64,000 nt of DNA. It comes from Ophioderma brevispina. Taxonomy: Eukaryota > Echinodermata > Ophiuroidea > Amphilepidida > Ophiodermatidae. Below the pieces are notes generated by a model, which was given only the letters and a program-made list of their open reading frames with translations, made no database searches and was not told the DNA's origin. Positions within the stretch are counted from its first letter, which is position 1. The number at the start of each line of letters is the position of its first letter. The translations under genes and the position numbers were made by a program. Location of the stretch: contig JAMKCH010049120.1 in assembly GCA_023653785.1 (NCBI GenBank), positions 1 to 64,000 of the forward strand, in the 5' to 3' direction. Below are positions 44,898 through 56,239 of this stretch, piece after piece.

Positions 44898-47800
44898 GGC
44901 AATTCCTTGATTGGCTTTGGAATACCTAATTGATTGAATCAATGGTTTTGTTATTTATAGGGTTAGGTGGTGTAGGCAAAGTGGGGAGGTAGTGATCAGA
45001 GAAGATGGGAACTGGTTTGATAGGTGAGTGAGCAGAGAAAAAAGAAAATTTTGCATTTTTTATTAGTAATTTTGAAGTTTGAATTTTCAACAAAATGGAT
45101 TAACTTGATGACAACAACAAGACATCTGCGCAGGAAGTTGGTTTATATTTTCGTACTTTGTGTTTTCTTCCCTTCTATTTCCCCCACTCTTCAGCTAATT
45201 GTGGTGTTCTCCATGATGGAGGAATACACGACAACAACATAGAGCTAATTTTTTAGCAGCTTCAATCTTGTGAATGCAACTCAGAACAGAAAGATTTTTT
45301 GAATAAGAACCTACGTTTTTGGTTTTGCCCCAAAATGCTTGTTAACATTTGGTGCTTCCAGTGGAGGCAAAAGAACCAAACACCTTTTTAACATTTTAAA
45401 ATGAAACAATTATAAAAGCCATAAAAAAATATTTGAAAATTGCTTCAAGACGCATCCACATTGGATGATTTGTGAGCCCTGAGAGGCTTGTACACAGATC
45501 GAATCTGGTTGAGTGGGGTATGACCCATAACACAGAGGAAAGTGATTGAAACCTCTGTACACATCTCTCCATAGAAGTGTGGACACCAAATGTCAATTGT
45601 TACATGCCTCAGTCTTCCTAAAGACAAAAGATGAGTCCAATTACCTGAATCAACATAGACATTATACACATTACAAATGCACCTTAGAACATTTTTTGAA
45701 GTTAATATCGTGAAAATAAGTAGAAATTGTGCACACAGTTCAAGAGAGTTCCTGGGTTATTATTGACATGAAAACAACATGAAGATGTCAAGGAGCATAC
45801 ATGAAGATGCTGTCAAGGAGCATTTTCTAACCCCAATCAATTTTGGGGTAAATATTGAATGGGAGGTCAATCTAGTCCTGCTGAGCATGACTTCGGGTGG
45901 CTTTGTACATTCACTTCTGTTATTAACTTTAAACGAACCCGAAGTCATCAAGTCTGTAATGTTTTAACATCCTTTAAGGTTTTCAATTTATAAACTACCC
46001 AATCACTCCAAAATGGTCCTAATTACCCGACTGTGACTATTTTATTTTGACATACTCTACAATACTGTTGGACCTGTATTTTTCACTGACTCACACTAAA
46101 TGATCAAATTCGTGATTTTCAAAGGTCATTCGATCTTACGTGTTCATTATAGTCTCAAATCAAAGCGCATGGGGTCAGGGGTCAAATGTAAAGGTCAGTG
46201 GTGGGAACATGTGCTTTGGCACCATAAACAAAATTAGTCTCTTGACAGGCGATGAGACCGACATTTCGAGCGTGCTAAATGTCGGATAACGTCTGTTGTA
46301 ACCATGATTGGAATAGAGACTACGATGCCTATATGTCATGAATAACGATCCTAGTTTCATATACATCGATAAGTGTTGGTGCAAAGCGCATGCGTTAAAT
46401 GTGGAATAATAAACATGGCGAGATTTATTAACACCAGTACCAGGAATATCGACAAAAATGTAACAATAATGAACCACGAACACATAAGATTTTGACATCG
46501 AATTGTGCAAAAGGAAAAACTATCATACTCAAGAAACAAGTCCGTAGCTGATTTTTCGACAGAGCATGTAAGTACGTCACAAGCGGTAATTTGAGTTGTG
46601 AGAACCACTTTTTTCACACCACACTGTTAAACGGCTTCGAAACTAAGACATCTTGTTGAAACCTCAGGTCAGAGATACGATAATGTCCAGTGATAAAAGT
46701 AACATCAGACCTGAGGTTACAATCATTGGAACTAGAGGTCAATCATGTTGTTTATGTATTTTGAGTGCAAGAATGCACACACAATTTTACTTATTGCATA
46801 ATTGGCATGGGATGACACAGCAGGCGGGTTTGTAAACAGAAAAAAACTACTGAAACACGCAATCCGGTTAGGTCTTTGTGGTCCTGGATAGACTAACATT
46901 CGATGGGAGAGCCTAGGTCCTGTGAGAATAGAACTATATGAGGTAATACTATGCCGCACAGGCGGGATAGGCCCTTCGGAGTTCAGATATAGAAGTGGAT
47001 ATCCTGGGATGGTTCCTTGTTGAGGAATGAGCGCTATCCACAACAGGAGCAGATCTTTTGGAGCTCAGACATCCACACTCAAGGATGTCAAAGGTCACGT
47101 GAGAATGGAGTATTCTAGTTCAGAGCGATCAAAGTGCATTGAGCCAGATCAGAGCAGATGACCAGCTATTACGCGAAAATTGCCACAGCAGCTCTGCATG
47201 TGTAGATCACTCACCTACCCATCAGGGAACACTAGTCATTTTTTTAGAAGATGCCACGCAGTGATCCAGGTCTTGAAGTGGGTTTCTCTCACTGGGTTAA
47301 AGTTGGACATGCCCACCAGTTGAACTGTGAGGGTTTATTTGTGAAGGAGTTGTCTGAAGGCAGGTGTGGCTGGCTGGTACCATTGATTTCTTAATGAATA
47401 CAAATTCAAAATTCAAAAAACAAAAATATTTAGCAAATTTGGAACATTATGGAATATGACTAAGCACCTGCAAACAAAAGGGAGGTACTCTGTATGGAAA
47501 CTAGAGAGCAAAATACATGTAGAGATTAACCGAGCCATGGTTTTCTCTGCCGATCACATGGCGATTATTTTTTTTTTATAGTATCGGCCGATCCACCAAT
47601 CCGATCCAACGATTTTCCCCATATCTAAGTCGCACGAGTTCAAATTATTTTAAACTAGGAATTGGCGACGATGATTATAAGTCAAAAAATATGTGCGGGT
47701 CCACATTTGCTTCAAGTTCTGATGAGGAATTTGGGAGGAAAAGTTACCTTTTTGAGCAACTCTTGTCTATTGTTTCACTTTGAATTTCAAAATGGTGAAA

Positions 47801-48879
47801 AAAATACCCATTATACTTTGTCCCTTTCATCTCATGCAGTACATCGGCTGAGAACCGGCAGCCTCTGACATATTTTTGCCGATTTTTGAAAAATCGGCCC
47901 CCGATCCAATGTCCGATACAAATATCAGTTTTATCTCTAAGCAATTGTCAGATACTAACCTGCTATGGGACTTCACAGGCCTGTTACTGGCCGCCCACTA
48001 CAGTGATCTTCCATTATTGTTGCTGAGAAACGAAGCCTCATCAAACCACTTGGGGTTTTAAGGGATAGCAGCAAGGGATAGGTCAGGTGTGGGTTTCCTT
48101 TGAGGGCTGCTATGGACCCTACACAGGATTCCTAGAAAATCTGCTGATGAAGAGGGGGTAGCTGATTACCTGGTAAAATGAAAAAAGAACATCTACCTAC
48201 AATGTTAGCTCTGGAGAGTTAATGGCGGCAATCCAGCACAGCTGCCTTGACAGGTGGGTTGTGTTGCCCAAGGCTAGGCCCCCACACCGAAAACTTTGGA
48301 TTGGCGTCAGAAAGGGCATGCGGTCAAATATCTGTGCTCCAATAAATAAATCCTCAAAAGGCACTATTACTGAGGGGGGGTGAGGGATACGCAACCTCCA
48401 TTATCAGGGACAAAACCGGATTTAAAAATTTGGTTTAATACAGAAACTAACTAAACTAATAAACCGAAGCTGCGATTTGCTAATCCAGAATATCAGAAAA
48501 AATTAATAAAAACCCATGTATTGGTATCTTTCTTACTGGCGTGGATATGCAAACAATAAACTGCTTGTGGTTGACTTGAAATCCGCAAAGACGAAACAAT
48601 AAATTTTTTTATTATAGAAATTTTTATATGCCTATAAAAATTCCAACTTACGATCAAAAAGTACTCCCCCTCAAACATTGAGTCGGTCCATACCACCAGA
48701 ACCTCACAAGGACAGTAACTGGGAAAACTGCTTCAACTGTCACTGTTTCAAACACAACTTTGACAGCCCCCCCCCTCCCCCACAACACGCACAACATATC
48801 CAATCCCCCCCCGGTAGGTGCAATGCGGCATTTGCCAGACATTATAGCTGCAGGTGATTGAATCAGAGGGATGAGGTTC
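44898..48879. other. No gene recognised (4 kb)
   Basis: Several short open frames overlap on both strands without recognisable domains or consistent splice sites. A duplicated phrase GAAGATGNNGTCAAGGAGCAT lies at about 45780-45826. A short perfect hairpin lies at 46660-46718. I see no bounded repeat otherwise. Confidence 0.4.
46660..46718. repeat. Short perfect inverted repeat (AACCTCAGGTC)
   Basis: AACCTCAGGTC at 46660-46670 and GACCTGAGGTT at 46708-46718 are exact complements with a 37-base loop. Function unknown; it could be a tiny foldback element. Confidence 0.6.
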
Positions 48880-49745
48880 CATGCCATCCATCCCATCCCA
48901 TCCATCCATCCATACATCCATCCAATCCATCAATCCATCCTTCCTTCCTTCCTTCTTCATTAAGGAATGACAGGACGGAAAGTACCAAGAATAAGATAAG
49001 ACTAAGAACTCAAGAAAACGATAAGACCTAAAAGAGAAGATCAAGACCCATACCAGACAAGACAACGAAAGATTCAAGACCCTAAGAGAAAGATACAGCA
49101 AAGAAAGAAAGAAAGAAAGAAAGAAGAAGAAAGAAAGACAAGACAAATTTTTCAAGAAAGACAGAAAGAAAGAAAGAAAGAAGCTAAAGACACAGCACAA
49201 GAAGACAACTTATCCCACTAAGATAACCAGCCACCACACAACCAAGACCGGTAAGACTAACAGACACCCTTCAGGAAAGACGAAAAGACGCAGAAAGAAA
49301 GAGCTAAGAAAGACAATGAGAAGAAAGAACAGACAATGAAAAGAAAGAAAAGAGAGGGAAGGAGGAAGGAAGGCGGAAGGCAAGGAAGGACTCAGGAAGG
49401 AAGGAGTTAGGGCAAGAAGGAAGCGAAAGAAGGAGGAAGGAAAAGAAGAAGGAAAAAGGCAAGAGGAAGGAAAGAAGGAAAAGAAGGGAAGAAGGAAAGA
49501 AAGAAGGAAGAGGAAAGGCGCAAGGGAAAGAAAAAGAAGGAAAGAAAGAAGGAAAGAAAGAAGGGGAAAGAAAGAGGAAAGAAAGAAGGAAGAAAGAAGG
49601 AAGGAGAAAATAGAAAAGAAGGACGGAAGAAGGACAAGAAGGAATACCTACCTAACCTACCTACCCACCCACCCACCAACCATCCATCCACCCTCCAACC
49701 ATTCCATCCACCCATCCAACCATCCATCCAACCATCCATCCATTT
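48880..49745. repeat. Compound microsatellite with mirrored borders
   Basis: The order is (CATC)n at 48885-48940, (CTTC)n at 48940-48956, then about 650 bp of purine-rich AAGAC and GAAA units, GGAA-rich text to 49620, then CCTA, CCAC and (CATC)n at 49640-49742. Long open frames on the minus strand (serine, phenylalanine and leucine-rich) are repeat artefacts. Polypurine runs this long can adopt triplex structures. Confidence 0.9.
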
Positions 49746-50185
49746 GGGTTGAGAGCCTGATTGATTTCTTCTGTACCTGTCAACAATTAAACATAGCAGC
49801 TGAATATGTTTTTCTGATTATTGACGCATTCAAAATTGCTCTTTTGGGAGATGGCATTTGTGGTTTTCAATACTCTCTTCCTGTAGGGGAAAAAGGGGGA
49901 AACCATGGATTCAATCCCTGACATGTATCAAAAAACAGCAGTATAGAACTGGCATTTTGAAAAAAAAATTGATTGCTCCTAATTCCAGACGATTAAACCG
50001 GAACTCATTAACACACAATTGTGCCTTTGGCCTTGTCTCATGACCCCTCAAAGGTGGTATGAGGTTCATTTGCAAATTCCCTTCCCTTCCGGAGAGTGGT
50101 TTCCTGGGGGTGGGGCGTGAACCCCCTTAGGCACCAACATGAGTGAAAAACCTTTTAGGCACTTCAGTGTTAACTTGTCATTTAA
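49746..50185. other. No gene recognised
   Basis: Unassigned spacer. The last 30 bases carry the TTAA of the following MITE. Confidence 0.4.
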
Positions 50186-50516
50186 AAGTGTGTGTTCCTA
50201 TTGTCTTTGGGACCCCCTGATTTACCCGGAAGTACATGTAGTATCAATTTTGGTATCAGATGAAAGGCCGTATTTTTCTCATTGTCGTCCTGAAATTTGA
50301 GTCCTTAAATCCATTTCATCCCCAAGATATGAACAAAAAACTGAGGAATTAATGGTAAACCATCAATATTAACACAGGGCTTTGCAATGTGCATTATTGC
50401 TTCTACCATCAAAACTGCAAATTTGTTTCCCACGGTACTTGATGGGGCGTATGTGCAAGTGCCAGACTCTCATATCAAGTAGAGAACACAATAGACATAA
50501 ATCGGAACAAGCACCT
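50186..50516 (-). mobile_element. TTAA-type MITE, family I, copy D (reverse)
   Basis: Exact TTAA on both sides (50182-50185 and 50517-50520). The right end GGAACAAGCACCT and left end AAGTGTGTGTTCCTATTG form the inverted repeat. In reverse complement it follows copy B closely (GAGTCTGGCACTTGCACAT, ATCAAGTACCGTGG, GAAATGGATTTAAG). 331 bp. Confidence 0.87.
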
Positions 50517-50833
50517 TTAATTTAAAGTGACAATGATAATAATTTGCAAATCACTGACTGTATTTGCATTGATCCAGAACAAGGAGGATGTCATACTCAA
50601 TGCACCCTGCTGTATGATCATCCGTGACCATTCAACTGTATGATCAGTCACCACCACCAATATTACACATGCAACCACCACATAATTGACCACATTTTAA
50701 CCTTGAAGATATGTTCAAGTGAATAATCTTTGCTGGTATGATCAAAACATACGAAAATTCAAAATACACACATGTACTGTACAAGATGAAGTTGTTGCCT
50801 GAAAAGCCTTTCACATAATAATGCAAAGCTTAA

Positions 50834-51150
50834 TGGTATGTGTTCTGATTTTTTCTCTATCATGTTTTCTACTTGATATGATTTGATATGACTTGGTATA
50901 CTTACATATACTCACCACCAAGTATCGTGGGAAACAAACTTGTAATTTTTTTGGTGGTAGAAGCTATAATGCATATTGCAACATACTATTCACTACTGTG
51001 CTAATGGTTAACCATTAAAATTGTAGTTTTTGTCTTCGGAAAGGAATGGATTTGAAGGTTGAAATTTCAGGACAATGAGAAAAATACAGCCTTTCATCTG
51101 ATATCAAAAAATATGCTTCTTCTGGGTAAAGACAATCAAAAGAAGCACCT
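50834..51150 (+). mobile_element. TTAA-type MITE, family I, copy E (diverged)
   Basis: TTAA (50830-50833), then TGGTATGTGTTCTGAT, and the end AATCAAAAGAAGCACCT followed by TTAT. Interior landmarks are present but more diverged (CTTGATATGATTTGATATG, CCAAGTATCGTGG, GGTTAACCATTAAAA). It faces copy D with about 320 bp between them, so the pair forms a large imperfect inverted repeat. Confidence 0.8.
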
Positions 51151-52316
51151 TTATTTACATGCCATGATATTTTGGCATTTCACACAGATTTAGACTTTTC
51201 TTTCAAGCTTTATGAGAAAGACATTCACAAGCATAATTGTGTACCAATTCATGTCATTCACAAAATTCACAAACATTTCATGCGCACCAAAAAACGCTTG
51301 CAGTAATTCAATTTTTAAGTAATTAAATTTTAGTAAATAAAATACCACATTTTGAATATAAGAAATACTTCACTTTTAGGTAAAATTCTGGGATCAAAGA
51401 TGATTCCCCCCCCCCCAATTATGTGCATGCATTTCGATCTACATGAAAAGCACATTGAGGGTTAAAGACCACTGCCAATTCCCCCTAACCCTGATGAGAT
51501 CAGGAATTATAACTAACTTCCGAATAACAGTGAAGTGATCACTTGTGGCCACATCCACATTTCCTTCTGTACAGCAGTGCAGCTGCACACTTATATTCAA
51601 GGAACGTTAACACCATAGGGTGTTTTTGAATCAATCCCACAATTCATTGCAATGTGCCTATATTCTTCCTGTACTACAATAAACACATTCAGTACTTAAG
51701 GATAAAAAGTGTTCAAGGAGGAGTTTAAGAAACATAGGCCATGTGTGGCATGATGATTAAATGTCTTAAGTCCTAGCACCTTGTTGGGCTAAATGAGTGT
51801 AAAATACAAGGCTTTATGTGTTTTAAAGTAGGATTTTTGTGGTATCATGTTACCTTATAGAAGATGAAATTTTTTACCAACCAGTGTATTATGTGATTGA
51901 CTCATTACATCTTTTTTAACAAACCTTCTCAATGAGATACTACTTTACTGGGGTGTGGTGTTAGTAGTAAGACCATTGTCATGGATTGTGCACCATGTCA
52001 GTCAATTTGATGTCATTGAGTGCCGCTATCTATAACTTAACATCAAGCGTATCTGCATTCAGATGTAAACACAGCCCATATGAAAATGGTTAGCCCTCCT
52101 GTAATATGGGATTATTGACAGCCTGACTGAATAAGTCGCTATACTCCTTCATTGAAGTCCTTGACACGAGCTAGTTTCTGCGCAATATTAGCATGGGGGA
52201 AGTGGGTGGGAATAACCTGAAAAGGTTAGGATCCATCCGTGGTTCCACAAAGTCGTTTGTACTGGGGGGGTAGGAGGGTTGGTCTCAGATTTGCACTTAC
52301 CTATGTGCAATTGACA
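51151..52316. other. No gene recognised; contains one dispersed repeat
   Basis: Apart from the repeat at 51615-51760 nothing was recognised. A C run occurs at about 51407. Confidence 0.4.
51615..51760 (+). repeat. Dispersed repeat, related to 13280-13415
   Basis: See 13280-13415. Shared blocks are CATTGCAAT, GTGCCTATATT, TAAAAAGTGTTCAAG and CATGATGAT. Confidence 0.6.
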
Positions 52317-52440
52317 CAGGGCCGTAAGCAGGGGAGGGGCAGTGAGGGCGGACGCCCCAAATTCAAAAAGCCCCTAAAAGAGCTGAAAGGCACAAAAATA
52401 GATTGTGCAGTGAAAAATGCCACAATTCCCCTGCTTAGAA
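52317..52440. mobile_element. Short hAT-type MITE remnant
   Basis: Begins CAGGGCCGTAAGCAGGGG. CCCCTGCTTAG near 52429 is the inverse of the inner part of that end. The outermost bases on the right are lost and no 8-bp duplication is visible. Confidence 0.45.
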
Positions 52441-52556
52441 AACTATGAAAAATCAAATGATGATATTCAAACTAAGATTTGTCTTAAGTAGGATCCGCGG
52501 GTTATAGATTTCTCACAATGTACTCAGTGGTGTTTCAAGTTCAAATGATAAAAATC

Positions 52557-52920
52557 ATCGGTCCTCAGACCGGCTTGTGTCCGCCTGCCGCGGCGGTTAG
52601 TGAATGATAGACCTAACATGTACCTTGTGACCTTGATATGTGACCTTGGACCTCATAAACAAATGAGGGTTTTGCATGTGAACCTATACACCAAGTTGGT
52701 TCCAATTAAACTGCAACTTTTCAAATGAATCAATTTTACATTTTCAGGCTATCTTACCACTTGACCTCAACCTTGACCGTTGACCTTGGCCATAGTGACA
52801 TTGTGACCTCACCAAAAAATGGGGGATTCGTGTTAACCCTTTTTCACACAACAACAGACAACATAACAGTGGACAAGTGATCCTATGTGTCTCCTGCCTT
52901 AAGGCAGGCGACACAAAAAT
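52557..52920 (+). repeat. TGACC-rich dispersed repeat, copy 2, hairpin ends
   Basis: Starts CATCGGTCCTCAGACCG (hairpin) with GGTTAGTGAATGATAGACC, and ends with CCTGCCTTAAGGCAGG flanked by GTGTC and GACAC, a near-perfect 28-base hairpin, then AAAAA. Shorter than copy 1 because internal TGACC units are missing. Confidence 0.82.
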
Positions 52921-53300
52921 TATGTGCAAAACTCCTTAAAGGACAAGAAATTTTCTTCTTCACAAAGGCCGCTTAAATATTTGTGATTCTATATCCCCTG
53001 GGAATGGGCCAAAACACCACACTGCAGCATTATTGAACATAATTTTTTAAGCTGAGTGGTTGTTATCGATGACAACATTAACCCGATATTACGCATCACG
53101 TAAATCTGAGTTCACTTGTTTCAATTGTCATGGGTCATATACTTATTAAGTCTCGGCATAGAACTTTTTATGGTATATGGAATGGTGGATACCATGGAAA
53201 TACCCTTAAAAATGATTTGCTTAAATAACATTTTTATTTACACATCCACCAAATGTGTACTCAAGGCTTCTGTATGGGCAGTGCTCAGTTTATTATGGCG

Positions 53301-53818
53301 CAGGGGTTCCAACCTTTTGACGCAGGGGCCGCACATTGGTTTAATCCACGACTACTACGGCCGCTCGCAAGTAATGGGGGGGGCGCTCAAGTTTGGTTTA
53401 TGTGAGTGCCTACGAGAAGTCTGGAATTATATAGGACCCATTCTATACCAATTTTTGCCGAATGGGACCCATAGCTTAAAAAACAAAAAAAACAACCAGA
53501 GATTTAGATTTTGGCCAATTTAACCAAATTGTCCATTTTTCCAGAAATATTGACTTTTAGCAATTCAGAAAAATTTTAGCTTTCATTTGAGAAATTGGAC
53601 TAATTTTTCCAACCCTTTTAGAGAATTTCCGGTTTCAGAGTTGAGGAAATTGAACTAATTCAAATGACTATGTTTTTTTAAATCTATTATTTCATATATT
53701 TACGCATTTTATTTTTTTCTGGGAATTACCTAGCGGGCCGCATAGTGAGAGCTCTTAGCGGGCCGCTAATGGCCCGCGGGCCACAAATGGCCCGCGGGAC
53801 GCAGGTTGGACACCCCTG
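53301..53818. mobile_element. Non-autonomous hAT element, 518 bp, with 8-bp target duplication
   Basis: The left end CAGGGGTTCCAACCTTTTG and right end, reversed, CAGGGGTGTCCAACCTGCG form the inverted repeat. Flanks are TTATGGCG (53293-53300) and TTATAGCA (53819-53826), an 8-bp duplication with two transitions. Subterminal GGCCCGCGGGCC motifs and GCGGGCCGC repeats fit this widespread hAT MITE plan. The interior is A+T-rich and non-coding; the open frame that crosses it is fortuitous. Confidence 0.88.
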
Positions 53819-53954
53819 TTATAGCAGGTAAGATTCAAAACTGAACATTAAAACAGATTTATGGTAAGAAGTCTGATTTCATTTAGAGAGACCTGCCAGA
53901 GGGAGCTATTTTGTGTTCAATAATCACGATCCTTTAACGGTCCATGGCCGATCG

Positions 53955-54594
53955 CTAATAGCCCGTCCCCAGGGGACGCCAGATTTTACCGAAGTGCGTT
54001 CAAATTTTGGTAGCAGAAGAAAGCTACTTTTTTTCTCATTTACTGTTTGAACGCGTAAGGCTAAGGATGTTGGTTTGGATGTTTGAGCGAATATGGCCCC
54101 TTTTGGTCGACCAATATAATTTTTACACAGTACTCTATGGTGATTACAAAATCACGTTTGTAGCTCTCATCAAAACGGGTTGAAATATACGTACGAAATT
54201 TTACAGATGGAATTTTGGGTGAAGGCCATTCTATCAAGCATGAAACTTATATACCTTTGGCCATAACCCTTTAATGGTGGTACAGCTATACTTTAAGGGA
54301 TGACTCGATATAAGTATAAAGTTTTCTATTCATCAAAATCTCATCTGTAAAGTTTCGTGCCGATTTTCAAACCATTTTGATTGAGCTGAAAAATGTGATT
54401 TTGAATTCCCATTAGTAGGTACTGTGTAAAGTTAAGATGGTCGACCAAAGGGGGGCACATGTCAGCGCAATAATATCCAAACCAAAGACCCTGTAAGCCC
54501 TAAGATTTCACAGGGTAAATTAGATGTAGCTTCCGATACCAAAATTTTAACAACTTCACAGTAAAATGTGAGGTTCTGGGGACGAGGCTATTAG
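53955..54594. mobile_element. Foldback element, 640 bp
   Basis: CTAATAGCCCGTCCCCAG at the left is mirrored by CTGGGGACGAGGCTATTAG at the right. Arms continue through AAAATTTTGGTA(G/T)C and GAAGCTAC. Further in, GGTCGACCAATAT pairs with GATGGTCGACCAAAG-side text and GTTTGGATGTT with its complement, so most of the element folds back. Non-coding. It abuts the next palindrome directly. Confidence 0.8.
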
Positions 54595-55982
54595 GGTCAT
54601 TCCATGCCAAATCACCTAGATGTCCCCAAGTTATTCCCTCAGATTTTGATAAAGTCCATGGAAATGTCCTCTGTGGGATAATGAACCTACAGAAAATTTA
54701 AGCTCAATAGTCCAAGCAGTTTTCCAAATGTACGCCCTGTTGAAAATTACTCAGGACCCCCCCTTTTAGCCAACTGGCGACGTAATGGTGATTTTTTTTT
54801 TCACTTTCAGGACTCCTATCTTATAATTTGAAAGGGGTACCAAGCTGAAAATTGTAACTCTAGGTAGACTTCTGCCCATTCTTTTCAGAATCGTCATCCA
54901 AAACAGACATCTCACCCAATGTGAAGTTACAAGCATCCATAAACCGCAGGTTAGCTAGCCGAATGTGTTAGTTTTCAATTTCAGGGGGCCAGACACCTTA
55001 TCCAATATCACCAGAGAATGCTCAGTTTTGTGTGATATAATAACCTGAGCATATATCTATACACTAAAGGAGGAACAGGCCTAAGAGAAAATACTTTTTT
55101 TTTAAACAAGGATTGGCGAGTGTCCGAAATGGGTCCCACACACAATATTCTTTTAAAAAGCCCCGCTTGTGGTGGATGGTTGACCATGGGAACCGTTACG
55201 TACTCCAGGGTATTGAATTTACAAACAGAAGAGATATACAAAAACAATTGGCTTTATAAAGTATCAAATTTCAGCAATGTACTCAACTCCTTCATTTGGT
55301 CAGATGAGAATCACAATTCTCCATAGACTTATACACAGATAGATTTTCCCTTTACTTGGGAGTGTGTTCCTCTATGGAAAAAAGGGACAGGGACCATGAA
55401 GGATTTGATCACATGCTGAAATTTGGCACACATAAAGGTCCAATTAATATCTCTCTGTGTTGTAAAATTTAAATACCCTGAGTACTGTTCACAGTTCAAC
55501 CACACCCCACAAGGGGGGCTTTTTTAAAGAATATTGTGTGTAGGACCACTTTGGGCACTCTGCATATCCTTATTAAGTTTGCTTTAGCTGTTCCATCTGG
55601 GTCCTAAGATATATACCTCAAAAATTGCTTTTATGGATGCTTGTAACTTCAAAATGGGGTGAGATGCTCTGTTTGGATGACAGATTCTGAAAGATTGGGC
55701 AGAAGTTACTTAAGTACGACCAAATTTCAGTCTTGTACCCCTTCCAATTATAAGATAGGATCCTCTGAAAATGGAAAAAATCACCATTACTAGCGATTGC
55801 GGTAAAAGGGGGTCCGAGTAATTTTTCATTCAGGCTGTAATTTCTAAATGACTGGGCCTAATAAGGGCTAAAATTTCTGTGGTTTATTAAACCCATAGAG
55901 GAACAATTTGATGGATTTTCACAAAATCTGAGGTATCCCCTGGGGACTTTTTCTGAAATTAGGTGATTTGGCAGAATGACCC
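54594..55982. mobile_element. Giant foldback element, about 1.39 kb, arms over 500 bp
   Basis: The left end GGGTCATTCCATGCC is mirrored by GGCAGAATGACCC on the right. Complementary blocks run inward: AAATCACCTA, CCCCTTTTAGCCAACTGGCG versus GCGATTGCGGTAAAAGGGGG-like text, TATCTTATAATT, CACCCAATGTGAAGTTACAAG, and far inside CACACACAATATTCTTTT with its complement at about 55540. Only about 300 bp in the centre are unpaired. No transposase is encoded. Transcription would give a very long hairpin RNA. Confidence 0.85.
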
Positions 55983-56150
55983 ATAGCGTCAGACCCACAA
56001 GCCCTACGTTACCATAGATTAATCACCAGCATGTCTGTATCAGTGTGCCTACTTACTAGCCCATATCTCTGCTCTCTTCTTCTCTGTTGCTATAAAAACA
56101 AAGAGTGTTCAAATTTCTAACCCAAATAAACCTTGTTGTTATGATTTCAG
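55983..56150. other. Spacer before candidate exon
   Basis: Contains the pyrimidine-rich CTGCTCTCTTCTTCTCTG at about 56069, and the acceptor region TTGTTGTTATGATTTCAG. Confidence 0.4.
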
Positions 56151-56205
56151 ATTTCGCCGGGCTGGCAGGAGGCAATAATCCAGAGGGCGCTGTCTATGTT
56201 GTAGA
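56151..56205 (+). CDS. Candidate 55-bp coding exon of an unidentified gene
   Basis: Preceded by ATGATTTCAG and followed by GTAAGT, a strong acceptor and an ideal donor. One frame reads FAGLAGGNNPEGAVYVV with a split codon at each end (one base borrowed upstream, two left over). The composition is clearly unlike the surrounding A+T-rich DNA and the peptide has a natural amino-acid mix. The adjacent frame runs through ATAATC to a stop at the exon end. I do not recognise the family. It could belong to the same plus-strand gene as the exons at 44 kb, but phase does not connect them directly, so other exons would have to lie between. Confidence 0.45.
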
Positions 56206-56239
56206 GTAAGTCATACATGCACCGCAAATTTAAGAGGGA

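Noticed and set aside
49070..49620. CRISPR-like regular array
   Set aside because: Units are 4-6 base microsatellite runs with no spacer structure, in a eukaryotic sequence.
48748..49739. Serine/phenylalanine/leucine-rich membrane-like open frames (minus)
   Set aside because: Created by GAAA and GGAA microsatellite units read in reverse.
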